DNA of 64,000 nt. Source: Rhizobium grahamii CCGE 502. GTDB lineage: Bacteria > Pseudomonadota > Alphaproteobacteria > Rhizobiales > Rhizobiaceae. Position 1 is the stretch's first letter; the number at the start of each line of letters is the position of its first letter. The notes beneath the pieces were generated by a model that worked only from the letters and a program-made list of their open reading frames with translations, was not told where the DNA came from and did not search any database. Shown here piece by piece: positions 54,227 through 62,174 of this stretch. The stretch covers positions 1 through 64,000 of the forward strand of contig NZ_AEYE02000037.1 of the NCBI RefSeq assembly GCF_000298315.2, given 5' to 3'. The translations under genes were made by a program, and so were the position numbers.

Positions 54227-56049
54227 CGGCACCAGCCTTCGATATTTCTTCGCTGCACGCCTTCTACCGCAATGGCGGGAGAGCTGAAGATGTGATCCAG
54301 GCGGTCTTCGACCGCCTTGCAGACGTCAATGATCCCGGCATCTTCATATCGACTGCCGACAAGTCGGATTTGCTGGCCAAGGCGGCGGGGCTGGGGGCAT
54401 TCGACGTTTCCGCCAAACCACTCTGGGGTATACCGTTCGCCGTCAAGGACAATATCGATGTGGTCGGGATGCCGACGACGGCCGCCTGTCCCGACTACGC
54501 CTACACGCCGGACAAAGACGCGACAGTCGTCGCCCGGCTGAAGGAGGCTGGCGCGATCGTCATCGGCAAGACCAACCTCGATCAGTTCGCCACCGGCCTC
54601 GTCGGCGTCCGCTCGCCCTATCCGATACCCCGCAACGCAATTGATCCAAAGCTGGTTCCGGGCGGCTCTTCTTCCGGTTCGGCAGTCGCCACCGCCCAGG
54701 GCATTGTCAGCTTTGCACTCGGTACCGACACTGCCGGCTCGGGCCGCGTACCGGCGGGCCTCAACAACATTGTGGGCCTCAAGCCGAGCCTCGGTGCACT
54801 TTCGACGACAGGCGTCATTCCCGCCTGCCGCACCCTGGACTGTGTGTCGGTGTTCGCGCTGACAGTGGACGATGCCTGGCTTGTCTTCTCCGCCGCCGCC
54901 GGTCCGGACGAGACCGACGCCTATTCCAGAGATTTCGGCAGGCCAGAGTTGGCGGCGCTGCCCCCGGCCCTGAAGGTCGGCGTGCCGGCAAGGGCCGACC
55001 TGCGCTTCTTCGGCGACCAGGCAATGGCTGAGGCCTATGATCACACGCTCGACGAGCTCGCGAGCATGGGCCATGCGATAAAGGAATTGCCTTTTGCGGA
55101 TTTCTACAAGGTTGCCGATCTGCTCTACGAGGGCGCCTGGGTCGCCGAGCGCTATGCCGCCGTCAAGGAATTCTTCGATACGAAGGAGGCGAGCTTCCAT
55201 CCCTTGACCCGAAAGATCTACGGCAGCGCCAAGATGCTTTCGGCGACCGACGCGTTCCGCGGCCTTTACACCTTGCAAGCTTACCGGAAGCAACTTGCCC
55301 CGATCCTCGCCTCGGTCGACCTCCTCTGCGTACCGACGGCACCACGGCATTTCACCGTCGCCGAATTGGAAGCCGAACCGATCCGCGAGAATTCCCGGCT
55401 CGGGAGCTACACGAATTTTGTCAACCTCCTCGACATGTGCGGTATCGCAGTGCCCTGCGGCATGCGTCGTGATGGCTTGCCATCGAGCGTCACGTTGCTG
55501 GCATGCGCAGGCAAGGACGGCCTCACAGCCGCGCTTGCCAGGAAGCTTCAGCAGAAAAATGCAATCCCGCTCGGCGCCACGAACTGGCGGCTGCCAAAAC
55601 CTGCGCCGCTCTCGATCGCAACACAGGAACAGCTGATCGACCTCGTCGTCGTCGGCGCGCATCTGTCAGGGATGGGGCTCAATCATCAGCTGACCTCGAG
55701 GAACGCGCGGTTTCTGCGAAATGGCAAAACATCGAGCGCCTACAGGCTTTACGACCTGCAAGGCCAATTGCCATCGAAGCCAGGCCTGATCAGGACCGGC
55801 AATATGCGGGGCGGAGAGATCGACGTGGAGATTTGGCAGCTGAGCCCGGCCGCCTTCGGCTCCTTCGTCGCCGAAATTCCGGCTCCGCTCGGGATCGGAA
55901 CGATAGAATTGTCGGACGGCAGTTCCGCAAAAGGTTTCCTGGTTGAAGCAGCTGCCATCGAAACGTCACTCGACATCACGAGTTTCGGCGGCTGGCGACA
56001 TTACCTCAATAGCCAGAGCGCAGTGGCGCGGGAACCTCTTGAGACCTGA
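54223..56049 (+). CDS. atzF: Allophanate hydrolase
   Basis: This 608-residue protein has an amidase-signature domain followed by the allophanate-hydrolase C-terminal domain (from about residue 470, GAHLSGMGLNHQLTSRNARF). The catalytic Lys-cisSer-Ser triad is visible as K75 (FAVKDNID), S149 (GGSSSGSA) and S173 (GTDTAGSGRVPA), with spacing equal to known AtzF. It splits allophanate to two ammonia and two CO2. As last gene of the operon it ends the pathway without need of urease. ATG 54223 overlaps the cupin stop (ATGA). Confidence 0.92.
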   Translation: MTAPAFDISSLHAFYRNGGRAEDVIQAVFDRLADVNDPGIFISTADKSDLLAKAAGLGAFDVSAKPLWGIPFAVKDNIDVVGMPTTAACPDYAYTPDKDATVVARLKEAGAIVIGKTNLDQFATGLVGVRSPYPIPRNAIDPKLVPGGSSSGSAVATAQGIVSFALGTDTAGSGRVPAGLNNIVGLKPSLGALSTTGVIPACRTLDCVSVFALTVDDAWLVFSAAAGPDETDAYSRDFGRPELAALPPALKVGVPARADLRFFGDQAMAEAYDHTLDELASMGHAIKELPFADFYKVADLLYEGAWVAERYAAVKEFFDTKEASFHPLTRKIYGSAKMLSATDAFRGLYTLQAYRKQLAPILASVDLLCVPTAPRHFTVAELEAEPIRENSRLGSYTNFVNLLDMCGIAVPCGMRRDGLPSSVTLLACAGKDGLTAALARKLQQKNAIPLGATNWRLPKPAPLSIATQEQLIDLVVVGAHLSGMGLNHQLTSRNARFLRNGKTSSAYRLYDLQGQLPSKPGLIRTGNMRGGEIDVEIWQLSPAAFGSFVAEIPAPLGIGTIELSDGSSAKGFLVEAAAIETSLDITSFGGWRHYLNSQSAVAREPLET

Positions 56050-56239
56050 GCCTGCGCCGTCCTCGCGAGCCGATTGCGCTATGCTCCATCCAAACAGAGC
56101 GGCGTTTCTAGAAGCAACCCGCTCGTCGGGGTTGCTTCTGCTTCGCCCGCCGCCGTCGTCGTCCCCTCTCGGGTCCTCCTCGGGTCATCAGACCGGAACC
56201 GAACTCCCCGCTTGGGAAACAAGTATGCTGATCGGCCGG

Positions 56240-56600
56240 CACCACGAAGATTAGCAGCCCCAGTATTGGCAAGACCGCCTTTGACTGCCGGGTGCGAACT
56301 GGATGAACCACTATCGCGTCTTCTGGCGCGCATCCTTTCGGCGGGGCTTCCGGCAGCCCCATAGGAAGGAGCCGCGACGACAACGATGCGCGCATCGCAG
56401 ACTTTGCGGGCAATCAGGGCGCTCTCCTGCGGCTTGCCGATCCGGATGGCCACATCGAAGTCATCAACGAAATTGACGACCCGGTCGGAAAAGCTCACGT
56501 CGAGATGAATTTTAGGAAGGGCATTCGCGAAGTCGATCACCACAGGGGTGGGGCAGGTCGTTCCGAAGCACATGGGGATGGCGAGCCTTCACTCCAACAC
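56240..56600 (-). pseudogene. LysR-type regulator remnant (effector domain)
   Basis: About 75 codons, from 56585 down to 56360, read as the start of a LysR substrate-binding domain: AIPMCFGTTCPTPVVIDFANALP, VSFSDRVVNFVDDFDVAIRIG. The usual DNA-binding domain is absent upstream, and downstream the similarity jumps frame (VHPVRTRQSKAV region). It is a decayed fragment. Confidence 0.6.
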
Positions 56601-57995
56601 CTCTCATGAAGCTTCCTGTCGATAGCAATGGCCTCAGTGGTCGAAGAACGGCAGCAATGCCCTTATGCCATTCGAATATGGCGGCACTCCCGTAGGCGAC
56701 ATTGATCACGAAGGATCTGCGGCACCTGCAGATACAGTGGTGACATAGGGCCAGTCACGGTATTGTGGGCAATTGGTTCAGGGATTGCAGAAGATCTTTT
56801 ATTGGTTACCTGCCGCATCAACAGCATTGAACGAAAGGAAAAAGGATGCGGTCGAGCCGTTCAAAAGCGCTGCTGCGGACGGGGTTCACGCAGGCGTCGA
56901 GATTCCAGAATAGAATTGCTTACGCGGTTTGGGGGTTTGCAACCCCGCGATGATCACGGGGAAATTGCGGACGTTCGTGAGGAAGAGCCAGTGCCCGTCC
57001 TAGCTGAGAACGCGGCGCGTGCGCCCATACTGACTGACCTTTAACGACGACAGACTTGTTGCCTCGGTACGTGCACCTGCAGCTCGTGGCGCAGGCAGCC
57101 CAGATCCCGAGGCGCGGCTTTCTGCGACCGCCCTTCACCTTGAAGCAACGGTGGCAAACGCTCTTCAAGACAGCTCTGTTACAATAAAGCAACGCCAGAG
57201 CATCCAGGACGTCATGGCAAAGACCGTGCCTGATGAGGACGATCTGCGGCCGGATCAGCCGCCCAAGCAGTGACATGACTTTGAACATCAGCGCCCCCAC
57301 AAATATTCCGAGATCACCTCGGGGCCCTGGACAAAAGCAAATGACATGTTCTTGAGAACATGGCTGCGACAGGTCGTTATCCCGTGCGCGCTCAAGGGGA
57401 GCACCTCGCCGTGATAGGCAGGCCCGGACATCCCGCATGGCGGTGTTGCAAACGAACGGCTATGTCCATCAGCTGCGGTTCCTGGCAAAGCATGGTGCCG
57501 ACCCGCACGAAATCCAGCCGGCACCATCGGTGACGTTATTGCGTGTGCGACGCCGGTCGGGCTTATGCGGCGGCTTGAACCCGATAAGCGGCAAAACCCA
57601 CCGGACCTGGCAAGCACCGGCGTTGGGACATGGACACCAGGCATCAACTTGTGGGCCGGGTCGATCGAGCGCGAACCCGTGTCTCGAGCGTTATCGCAGT
57701 CGTTGCTATGTCGTCTGCTTCGGATTGACAGGTCGCTCCAGCGCGTTCTCGATGAGGCTTGTCTGACCTAAGACCGCCTCGCTGTGCTCGCCTCGTTCGG
57801 CCTGGCGCAACGGCCGGCTCGTTTTCTTCCCCTGCCGGCCAAGGCCGTCATTCCTCGCGATGACAAGAAAGCCTCGACCAGGCCATCCTCCACTTCGTTG
57901 CGGTCTTTGAAAGATGCGCGCCGCCCGTCTTCGGTCTCATCGACAGCCATCGCGATCGCGATGGGCGCGGTCCGATCAACAGAAGGAATACAGCA
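56601..57995. other. Degenerate region without recognisable genes
   Basis: Open frames here (longest about 170 codons on the minus strand, 56920-57438) match no recognised family and lack coherent start sites. The stretch between the hydrolase operon and the conjugation module looks like eroded DNA. One could expect remnants of transposable elements, but none was identified. Confidence 0.5.
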
Positions 57996-58307
57996 ATGGC
58001 AACCATCGGCTCTTTCAACGCTTCCAGCGACGGCTTCACCGGCACGATCAAGACCCTCAACCTCAATGTCAAAGCCAAGATCATTCGCGTCGAACGCTCG
58101 TCGGAAGGCGCTCCGGACTTCCGGGTGCTCGCCGGAACTGTCGAGTTCGGCGCCGGGTGGCAAAAACAGGCCCGCGACAGCGAACGCGACTACATCTCGG
58201 TCAAGCTGGACGACCCCTCGTTCGCAGCACCGATTTACGCGACGCTGGCCGAAGTCCAGGGTCAGGAAGGACTGCAGCTCATCTGGTCGCGCAACGCCCG
58301 CAGATAG
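57996..58307 (+). CDS. DUF736-family protein
   Basis: This 103-residue protein begins [23 protein letters not shown] and contains [26 protein letters not shown], the typical DUF736 layout. Such genes are frequent on plasmids and conjugative elements of Rhizobiales; their function is unknown. AAGGA precedes the ATG by eight bases. A strong terminator follows 13 bases after the stop, so it is transcribed alone. Confidence 0.88.
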   Translation: MATIGSFNASSDGFTGTIKTLNLNVKAKIIRVERSSEGAPDFRVLAGTVEFGAGWQKQARDSERDYISVKLDDPSFAAPIYATLAEVQGQEGLQLIWSRNARR

Positions 58308-58320
58308 GCTGCTGAACGAA

Positions 58321-58348
58321 GCCCCGCCCCGATCCGGGCGGGGCTTTT
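58321..58348 (+). terminator. Rho-independent terminator after the DUF736 gene
   Basis: GCCCCGCCC, a six-base loop, GGGCGGGGC and TTTT form a 9-bp G+C stem plus T run directly downstream of the DUF736 stop. Confidence 0.85.
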
Positions 58349-58528
58349 CCTGTTACTTGTTGATAGCGCCCTCCGACTCAGTTGAGTGAATGCCAGCCTC
58401 CTGGCGGGCAGCGACCTTTACCGTCGCACAGGTCGACCCGCTGCGCGGGGGGTGCCCTTCGGCGAGGTTTTAAAAAGGTCTCAAAAGGCTTCGATGATCC
58501 AGGTCTTCATCCTGTCGAGTTCTTCGTA

Positions 58529-59767
58529 TTATGCCCGGTCGCCTCGGGCGCCATCCCGCCCCTGACCTGGCAGCGGCAGCGGTGGCATCTCGCCATTAGC
58601 AACCCGCCAAACCCATGCCGACAAGTCAGGCCTCGCCTCGATCATCTCTTTGAGCTTCGCTTCGAACGCCAGGTCAGCTGACGGCGGCACGATATAAAGC
58701 GCTACCGGCCGCGGCTTCATCTCCGGCAAAGTCGCGTTGGCGAAAGGCTGGCCACGCGCAAGATCAAAACGCAAGCCTTTCACGGACTTCGACCTCAGGC
58801 GGGCCAGCCGTTCAATGAGCACTTGCTCGTAGCCGTTCTCGATCGGGAGCCACTGTTCACTCACGCTCATCAGTGCGATCTCATTGACGGTAACGACGCC
58901 GGCGGCCGCGCTCGCAATCGTGGCAATCATTATTAGATGCGATGTCTGACCGGACTGCCAAAGTTTGAGCTCCGGCTCGAAGCGGCGCTGGACGCTCTTC
59001 CAGGTTTCCCCCTCGAGATGAAGGCGAAACCCCGGCATATGCTTGATCACGATCTGCCGGCCGACCCTAGCATCTGCGAAATCCTTTACCTCCGCAACCA
59101 GGACCATCAGTCGCCTTGACCCCGCTGATGGCTTGAGAATACGCTTGAGCTTGTGCGCGCGCCGCTCCTCGATCGCCGCCCTTTCTTCCGCCTTGAAAGG
59201 CTCGGGGATCAACAGGCATTCTGTCAGAGCCTCGCCTCTGATCGCCATGTGACCGGCGGCTTCCATCAAATGATGATAGACTTGCCACCAGTGCCGCCTG
59301 CCGCTCCAGTTTACGGTCCATTCCGTCAGGCCGCTTTCGTGCCACAGGAAGTGCAGAAGCGCGCGCAACGACAATTTCCTTCCCCCGACCCTGACACTGT
59401 CGCAGCCCTGCCCGATGTTGGCGGCTCTGGCTGTCTTTGCTCGCTTCAACAGCGCAAAATCGGGCTTCAGTGATGCCACTCCGTCGGATCCATCTAACCT
59501 GATTGCGGTTCCCATCAATGCGCCCAGTCCTGACAGCTCATAGGGTAACTCGTAAGACGGGCACGCCGCATCGTGACGGCCACCGGTCAGCGGCATGCGC
59601 TTGATGACGAGCTGACCGGCTATGTCGGCAATATACATCTCCACACCAGGATCACGGCAGAGGCAAATCGGCCGAACGCGCCTTCGATAGGCGTCACCGA
59701 GAAGATCGGGAAACACGCCGTGGTCTTCGCTGCACTCGACACAGTCTAGCCGATAGCGCCTGGTCAC
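58529..59767 (-). CDS. DUF1173-family protein
   Basis: This protein of about 412 residues has cysteine-rich N-terminal motifs (RLDCVECSEDHG, ICLCRDPG) and ACPSYELPYELSGLGALMG, the hallmark of DUF1173. It is another plasmid/ICE-associated family of unknown role. The cysteine/histidine set could hold a zinc or Fe-S site. GTG 59767 is favoured because AAGGGG lies eight bases upstream; a GTG 15 codons earlier lacks a ribosome site. Its 3' neighbour is the DUF736 gene, convergent. Confidence 0.82.
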   Translation of the reverse strand: MTRRYRLDCVECSEDHGVFPDLLGDAYRRRVRPICLCRDPGVEMYIADIAGQLVIKRMPLTGGRHDAACPSYELPYELSGLGALMGTAIRLDGSDGVASLKPDFALLKRAKTARAANIGQGCDSVRVGGRKLSLRALLHFLWHESGLTEWTVNWSGRRHWWQVYHHLMEAAGHMAIRGEALTECLLIPEPFKAEERAAIEERRAHKLKRILKPSAGSRRLMVLVAEVKDFADARVGRQIVIKHMPGFRLHLEGETWKSVQRRFEPELKLWQSGQTSHLIMIATIASAAAGVVTVNEIALMSVSEQWLPIENGYEQVLIERLARLRSKSVKGLRFDLARGQPFANATLPEMKPRPVALYIVPPSADLAFEAKLKEMIEARPDLSAWVWRVANGEMPPLPLPGQGRDGARGDRA

Positions 59768-60034
59768 TGCAGACCCCTTGGCACCAAGACGCAAGAAAAG
59801 AATGGGTGCCACACGAGAGGGAACGCTGTCTGCTCAGACCGGACAATTGTGCCGGACGGACAAAGCCAGCTCAAGGCCGCGCGGCCCCTCCAATTTTCCC
59901 TCCGCTTCGCTGCACTGCGCTGCGACAAACCCGGTTCCTCCGCACGCCGGCTCCGCCGGGCGCGTGCGCGCGCCTTGACCTGCCTTCCCCCGCCCCGCCT
60001 GCCGCCGTCATCTCTCACATCTATCAAGGCGACG

Positions 60035-60199
60035 ATGACCATCGACCAGCACATCGAAGAACTACGCGCCGAGGCACGAAATGCCGAGACTGTCGAGGGC
60101 CGCCGGGCGATCGAGGCCGAACTCGAACTGGCTCTTGCCGAGCGCGAGGTCATCTGGGCCGAACTCGACGGCCGCATAGACGGTGAGCCGCCTTTCTGA
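60035..60199 (+). CDS. Small hypothetical protein
   Basis: This 54-residue, acidic, mostly helical protein begins MTIDQHIEELRAEARNAETV. AAGG lies six bases before the ATG. The alternating charged residues suggest a short coiled coil. It lies between DUF1173 and the partition genes; function unknown. Confidence 0.55.
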   Translation: MTIDQHIEELRAEARNAETVEGRRAIEAELELALAEREVIWAELDGRIDGEPPF

Positions 60200-60217
60200 G
60201 GCGGCTTTGCCGCTTGC

Positions 60218-60616
60218 TCAATAGCCATTGTCTTGAAGATAGATGTCGATGGCTGCCTGCATGATAACAGTCATCTTTACGTCGTTCTCGTGGGCTGCCC
60301 GCGTCAACCTCTCCTTCACCGCCTGTTCAAGCGGCACGTTGACATAAAAACGTATCGCCCGGTCCTTTGTCCGCTTCAGGTTCTTCAGTCGCCGCCGCGC
60401 ATCCTGCTGTTCGCTGACAAGCTTTGCCGCGCGGCGGCGGCGCTCCTCCTCCGGGAGACGGGGTAATCGGGCGTCCCCCGTCGATCCCGGTGCGGGCAAG
60501 GCGGTATTGTCGGCCAGCTCGGCACTGGCCTTGGCGCCTACGAAAGTCTCACCCGAATCCGGCTTCCGGCGCGGCGCAAGGGAAAACTGCCCGATGTCGC
60601 GCGCATCCTTGCTCAT
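60218..60616 (-). CDS. Small DNA-binding partner of ParA (probable)
   Basis: This 132-residue protein has a basic, disordered N-terminus, a charged helix (EEERRRRAAKLVSEQQDARR) and a C-terminal FYVNVPLEQAVKERLTRAAHE segment resembling a ribbon-helix-helix domain. Its start overlaps the parA stop by 4 bp. Position after a ParA gene and size suit a centromere-binding protein of the ParG type. Repeated ATAGTTT words upstream of parA may be its sites. The assignment is inferred from context. Confidence 0.6.
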   Translation of the reverse strand: MSKDARDIGQFSLAPRRKPDSGETFVGAKASAELADNTALPAPGSTGDARLPRLPEEERRRRAAKLVSEQQDARRRLKNLKRTKDRAIRFYVNVPLEQAVKERLTRAAHENDVKMTVIMQAAIDIYLQDNGY

Positions 60617-61323
60617 GCTGTTACCTCATCTGGAGCTGCCACACGCCTCAGCTCGATCTCCTCGACCAAGGCTTTCACCTCGAGGCGGGCCTTGCGCACG
60701 CTTTCGGTCAGGTCCTGCATTTGCAGGGTGCCAAGACCATTCTGGATGTCACGATAGACGTTGCGCTCGAACAGCTCGGTCTGCAGCAGCATGGTCTGAT
60801 AATTGGCCTCGATGAGGCCGGCGACGAAAGGACGGATGAAGCGGTAGGCCGCGAGACTTCGCCCCGGTAAGGTAATTCGGGTGCGAACATTCATGTGGAT
60901 GACAGACAGCCCAAACCGGTCGTTGATGTCATTGACCTCGGCGGCCGTCTGCCCTGCTGCTTCGATCTCCTTGATGCCTGGCTGGACCGGCGACAGCACC
61001 ACGTCGGAGGATCGGATGATTGTCGTCTGCAACACACTGTCGACGCCCGGCGCATCGATCAGGACCAGATCGAACGAGTTGCGATATCGCTCGACCACAT
61101 CAGCGATCGCCCTTTGGGTCGCCGCAGTGGTAACCTCGATCTTGTCTGGCACGTTGCCCTTGGCATGGCAGAGCTTCCACCATCCGGCGAGGTTCCGCCG
61201 CCCATCGGCATCGACCATTAGAACTCGCTGCTGACCAAGCGCATATTCACCGGCGAGAAGTGTCGCCAAGGTCGTCTTTCCAGCGCCACCCTTGTTGCTT
61301 ACTACTGCATAGGTCAGGGACAT
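60613..61323 (-). CDS. parA: ParA-family ATPase
   Basis: This 236-residue ATPase has the deviant Walker A KGGAGKTT in VSNKGGAGKTTLATLLAG, switch I/II in DADGRRNLAGW and LVLIDAPGVDS, and a signature-lysine layout typical of small ParA/MinD-like partition proteins. It probably moves plasmid or element copies with the protein encoded next. ATG 61323 is chosen since GGAG precedes it by six bases. Divergent from the mobilisation genes. Confidence 0.87.
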   Translation of the reverse strand: MSLTYAVVSNKGGAGKTTLATLLAGEYALGQQRVLMVDADGRRNLAGWWKLCHAKGNVPDKIEVTTAATQRAIADVVERYRNSFDLVLIDAPGVDSVLQTTIIRSSDVVLSPVQPGIKEIEAAGQTAAEVNDINDRFGLSVIHMNVRTRITLPGRSLAAYRFIRPFVAGLIEANYQTMLLQTELFERNVYRDIQNGLGTLQMQDLTESVRKARLEVKALVEEIELRRVAAPDEVTA

Positions 61324-61769
61324 CTTCAGCTCCGCCACATATCGCAAAATACGAACTATTATAGTTTTATTTTCGGGATCGTCCAGCCGGTCATTTTTAC
61401 CGCTGCGGCGCCGACGATCTATCCATCGCGGCTTTCACCAATCGGCTATGGCCCACCCCGGTGGAGATGGGGACATGTCACCCCAGCACACGGATATGCG
61501 CTATGTGCCTGTAGTATGGCGATAGTTTTACGCGCTACAAAACTGTCGTGTGTTCACATGACCCGGCCGCGTGATGGTGACCCATCACATGTTTCCATGC
61601 GCGGGCTCACTGCCGTGCGCCCAGTGGAGGCTTCAGAGGCACTTGCAAATACGAACCGAAATAGTTTATATTGGTTTGGCAGGATACGCAAATTTGTGAT
61701 ACAAATTTGCTGACGATCGACGGACGGGCCGTCGATGGCGCCTGCGGCTGTTCGATCAGGGATACATCA
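61324..61769. promoter_or_regulatory. Divergent control region with repeats; candidate partition site or oriT
   Basis: The 446-bp gap between parA and mobC holds two related direct repeats, GCAAAATACGAAC at 61344-61356 and GCAAATACGAAC at 61646-61657, each followed after four bases by ATAG and T-rich sequence. The word ATAGTTT recurs at 61361, 61522 and 61662. A perfect inverted repeat lies at 61688-61710. Such repeats next to partition and mobilisation genes suggest a centromere, an origin of transfer, or both. Confidence 0.55.
61688..61710. repeat. Inverted repeat GCAAATTTG-TGATA-CAAATTTGC
   Basis: Two perfect 9-bp arms with a 5-base spacer, about 60 bp upstream of the mobC start. This is a candidate oriT inverted repeat or operator. 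Confidence 0.6.
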
Positions 61770-62174
61770 GTGGCTCACGTCAGGCAGGCAACATCGGCGG
61801 CAGGCGCCTTGAGGCAGCGCAAGGACCGTGTCGTGCATGCTCGTTTTGCCGCGTCCGAATGGGTCACGGCGCAGCGTGCTGCGAGAAACGCGGGGATGAC
61901 GTTGTCGGCCTTCATGCGATCGCTGACGCTTCATGGCGCTGACATTATGCCGTTGCTCGCCGACGAGGACCGGGCGGTGTTCGAACTGCTTCACAATGAC
62001 CTCAGGGCAATCGATGTGAACCTGAACGATCTTGTCCGGCTCTCAAGGCAGCACAACGTCTCGGCCGACAGCGCCGCTGTGCTTCGTGAGCTGCAACTCG
62101 TTCTTGCCGGTCTGATGCTGGAGCTTAGACGAGTCGCCGCCCGGCGGGGTCGCAAGCTCAGGGAGCACGGCTGA
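61770..62174 (+). CDS. MobC-like relaxosome accessory protein
   Basis: This 134-residue protein has an N-terminal ribbon-helix-helix-like segment (RVVHARFAASEWVTAQRAARNAGMTLSAFMRSL) and a C-terminal helical region, as in MobC-type mobilisation proteins, which help the relaxase open oriT. The GTG at 61770 is favoured because AGGGA precedes it; a longer frame begins further upstream. Its stop overlaps the relaxase ATG (TGATG). Confidence 0.72.
   Translation: MAHVRQATSAAGALRQRKDRVVHARFAASEWVTAQRAARNAGMTLSAFMRSLTLHGADIMPLLADEDRAVFELLHNDLRAIDVNLNDLVRLSRQHNVSADSAAVLRELQLVLAGLMLELRRVAARRGRKLREHG

Noticed and set aside
56920-57438. 172-codon minus-strand open frame in the degenerate region
   Set aside because: No recognisable family and no ribosome site; neighbours are also degenerate.
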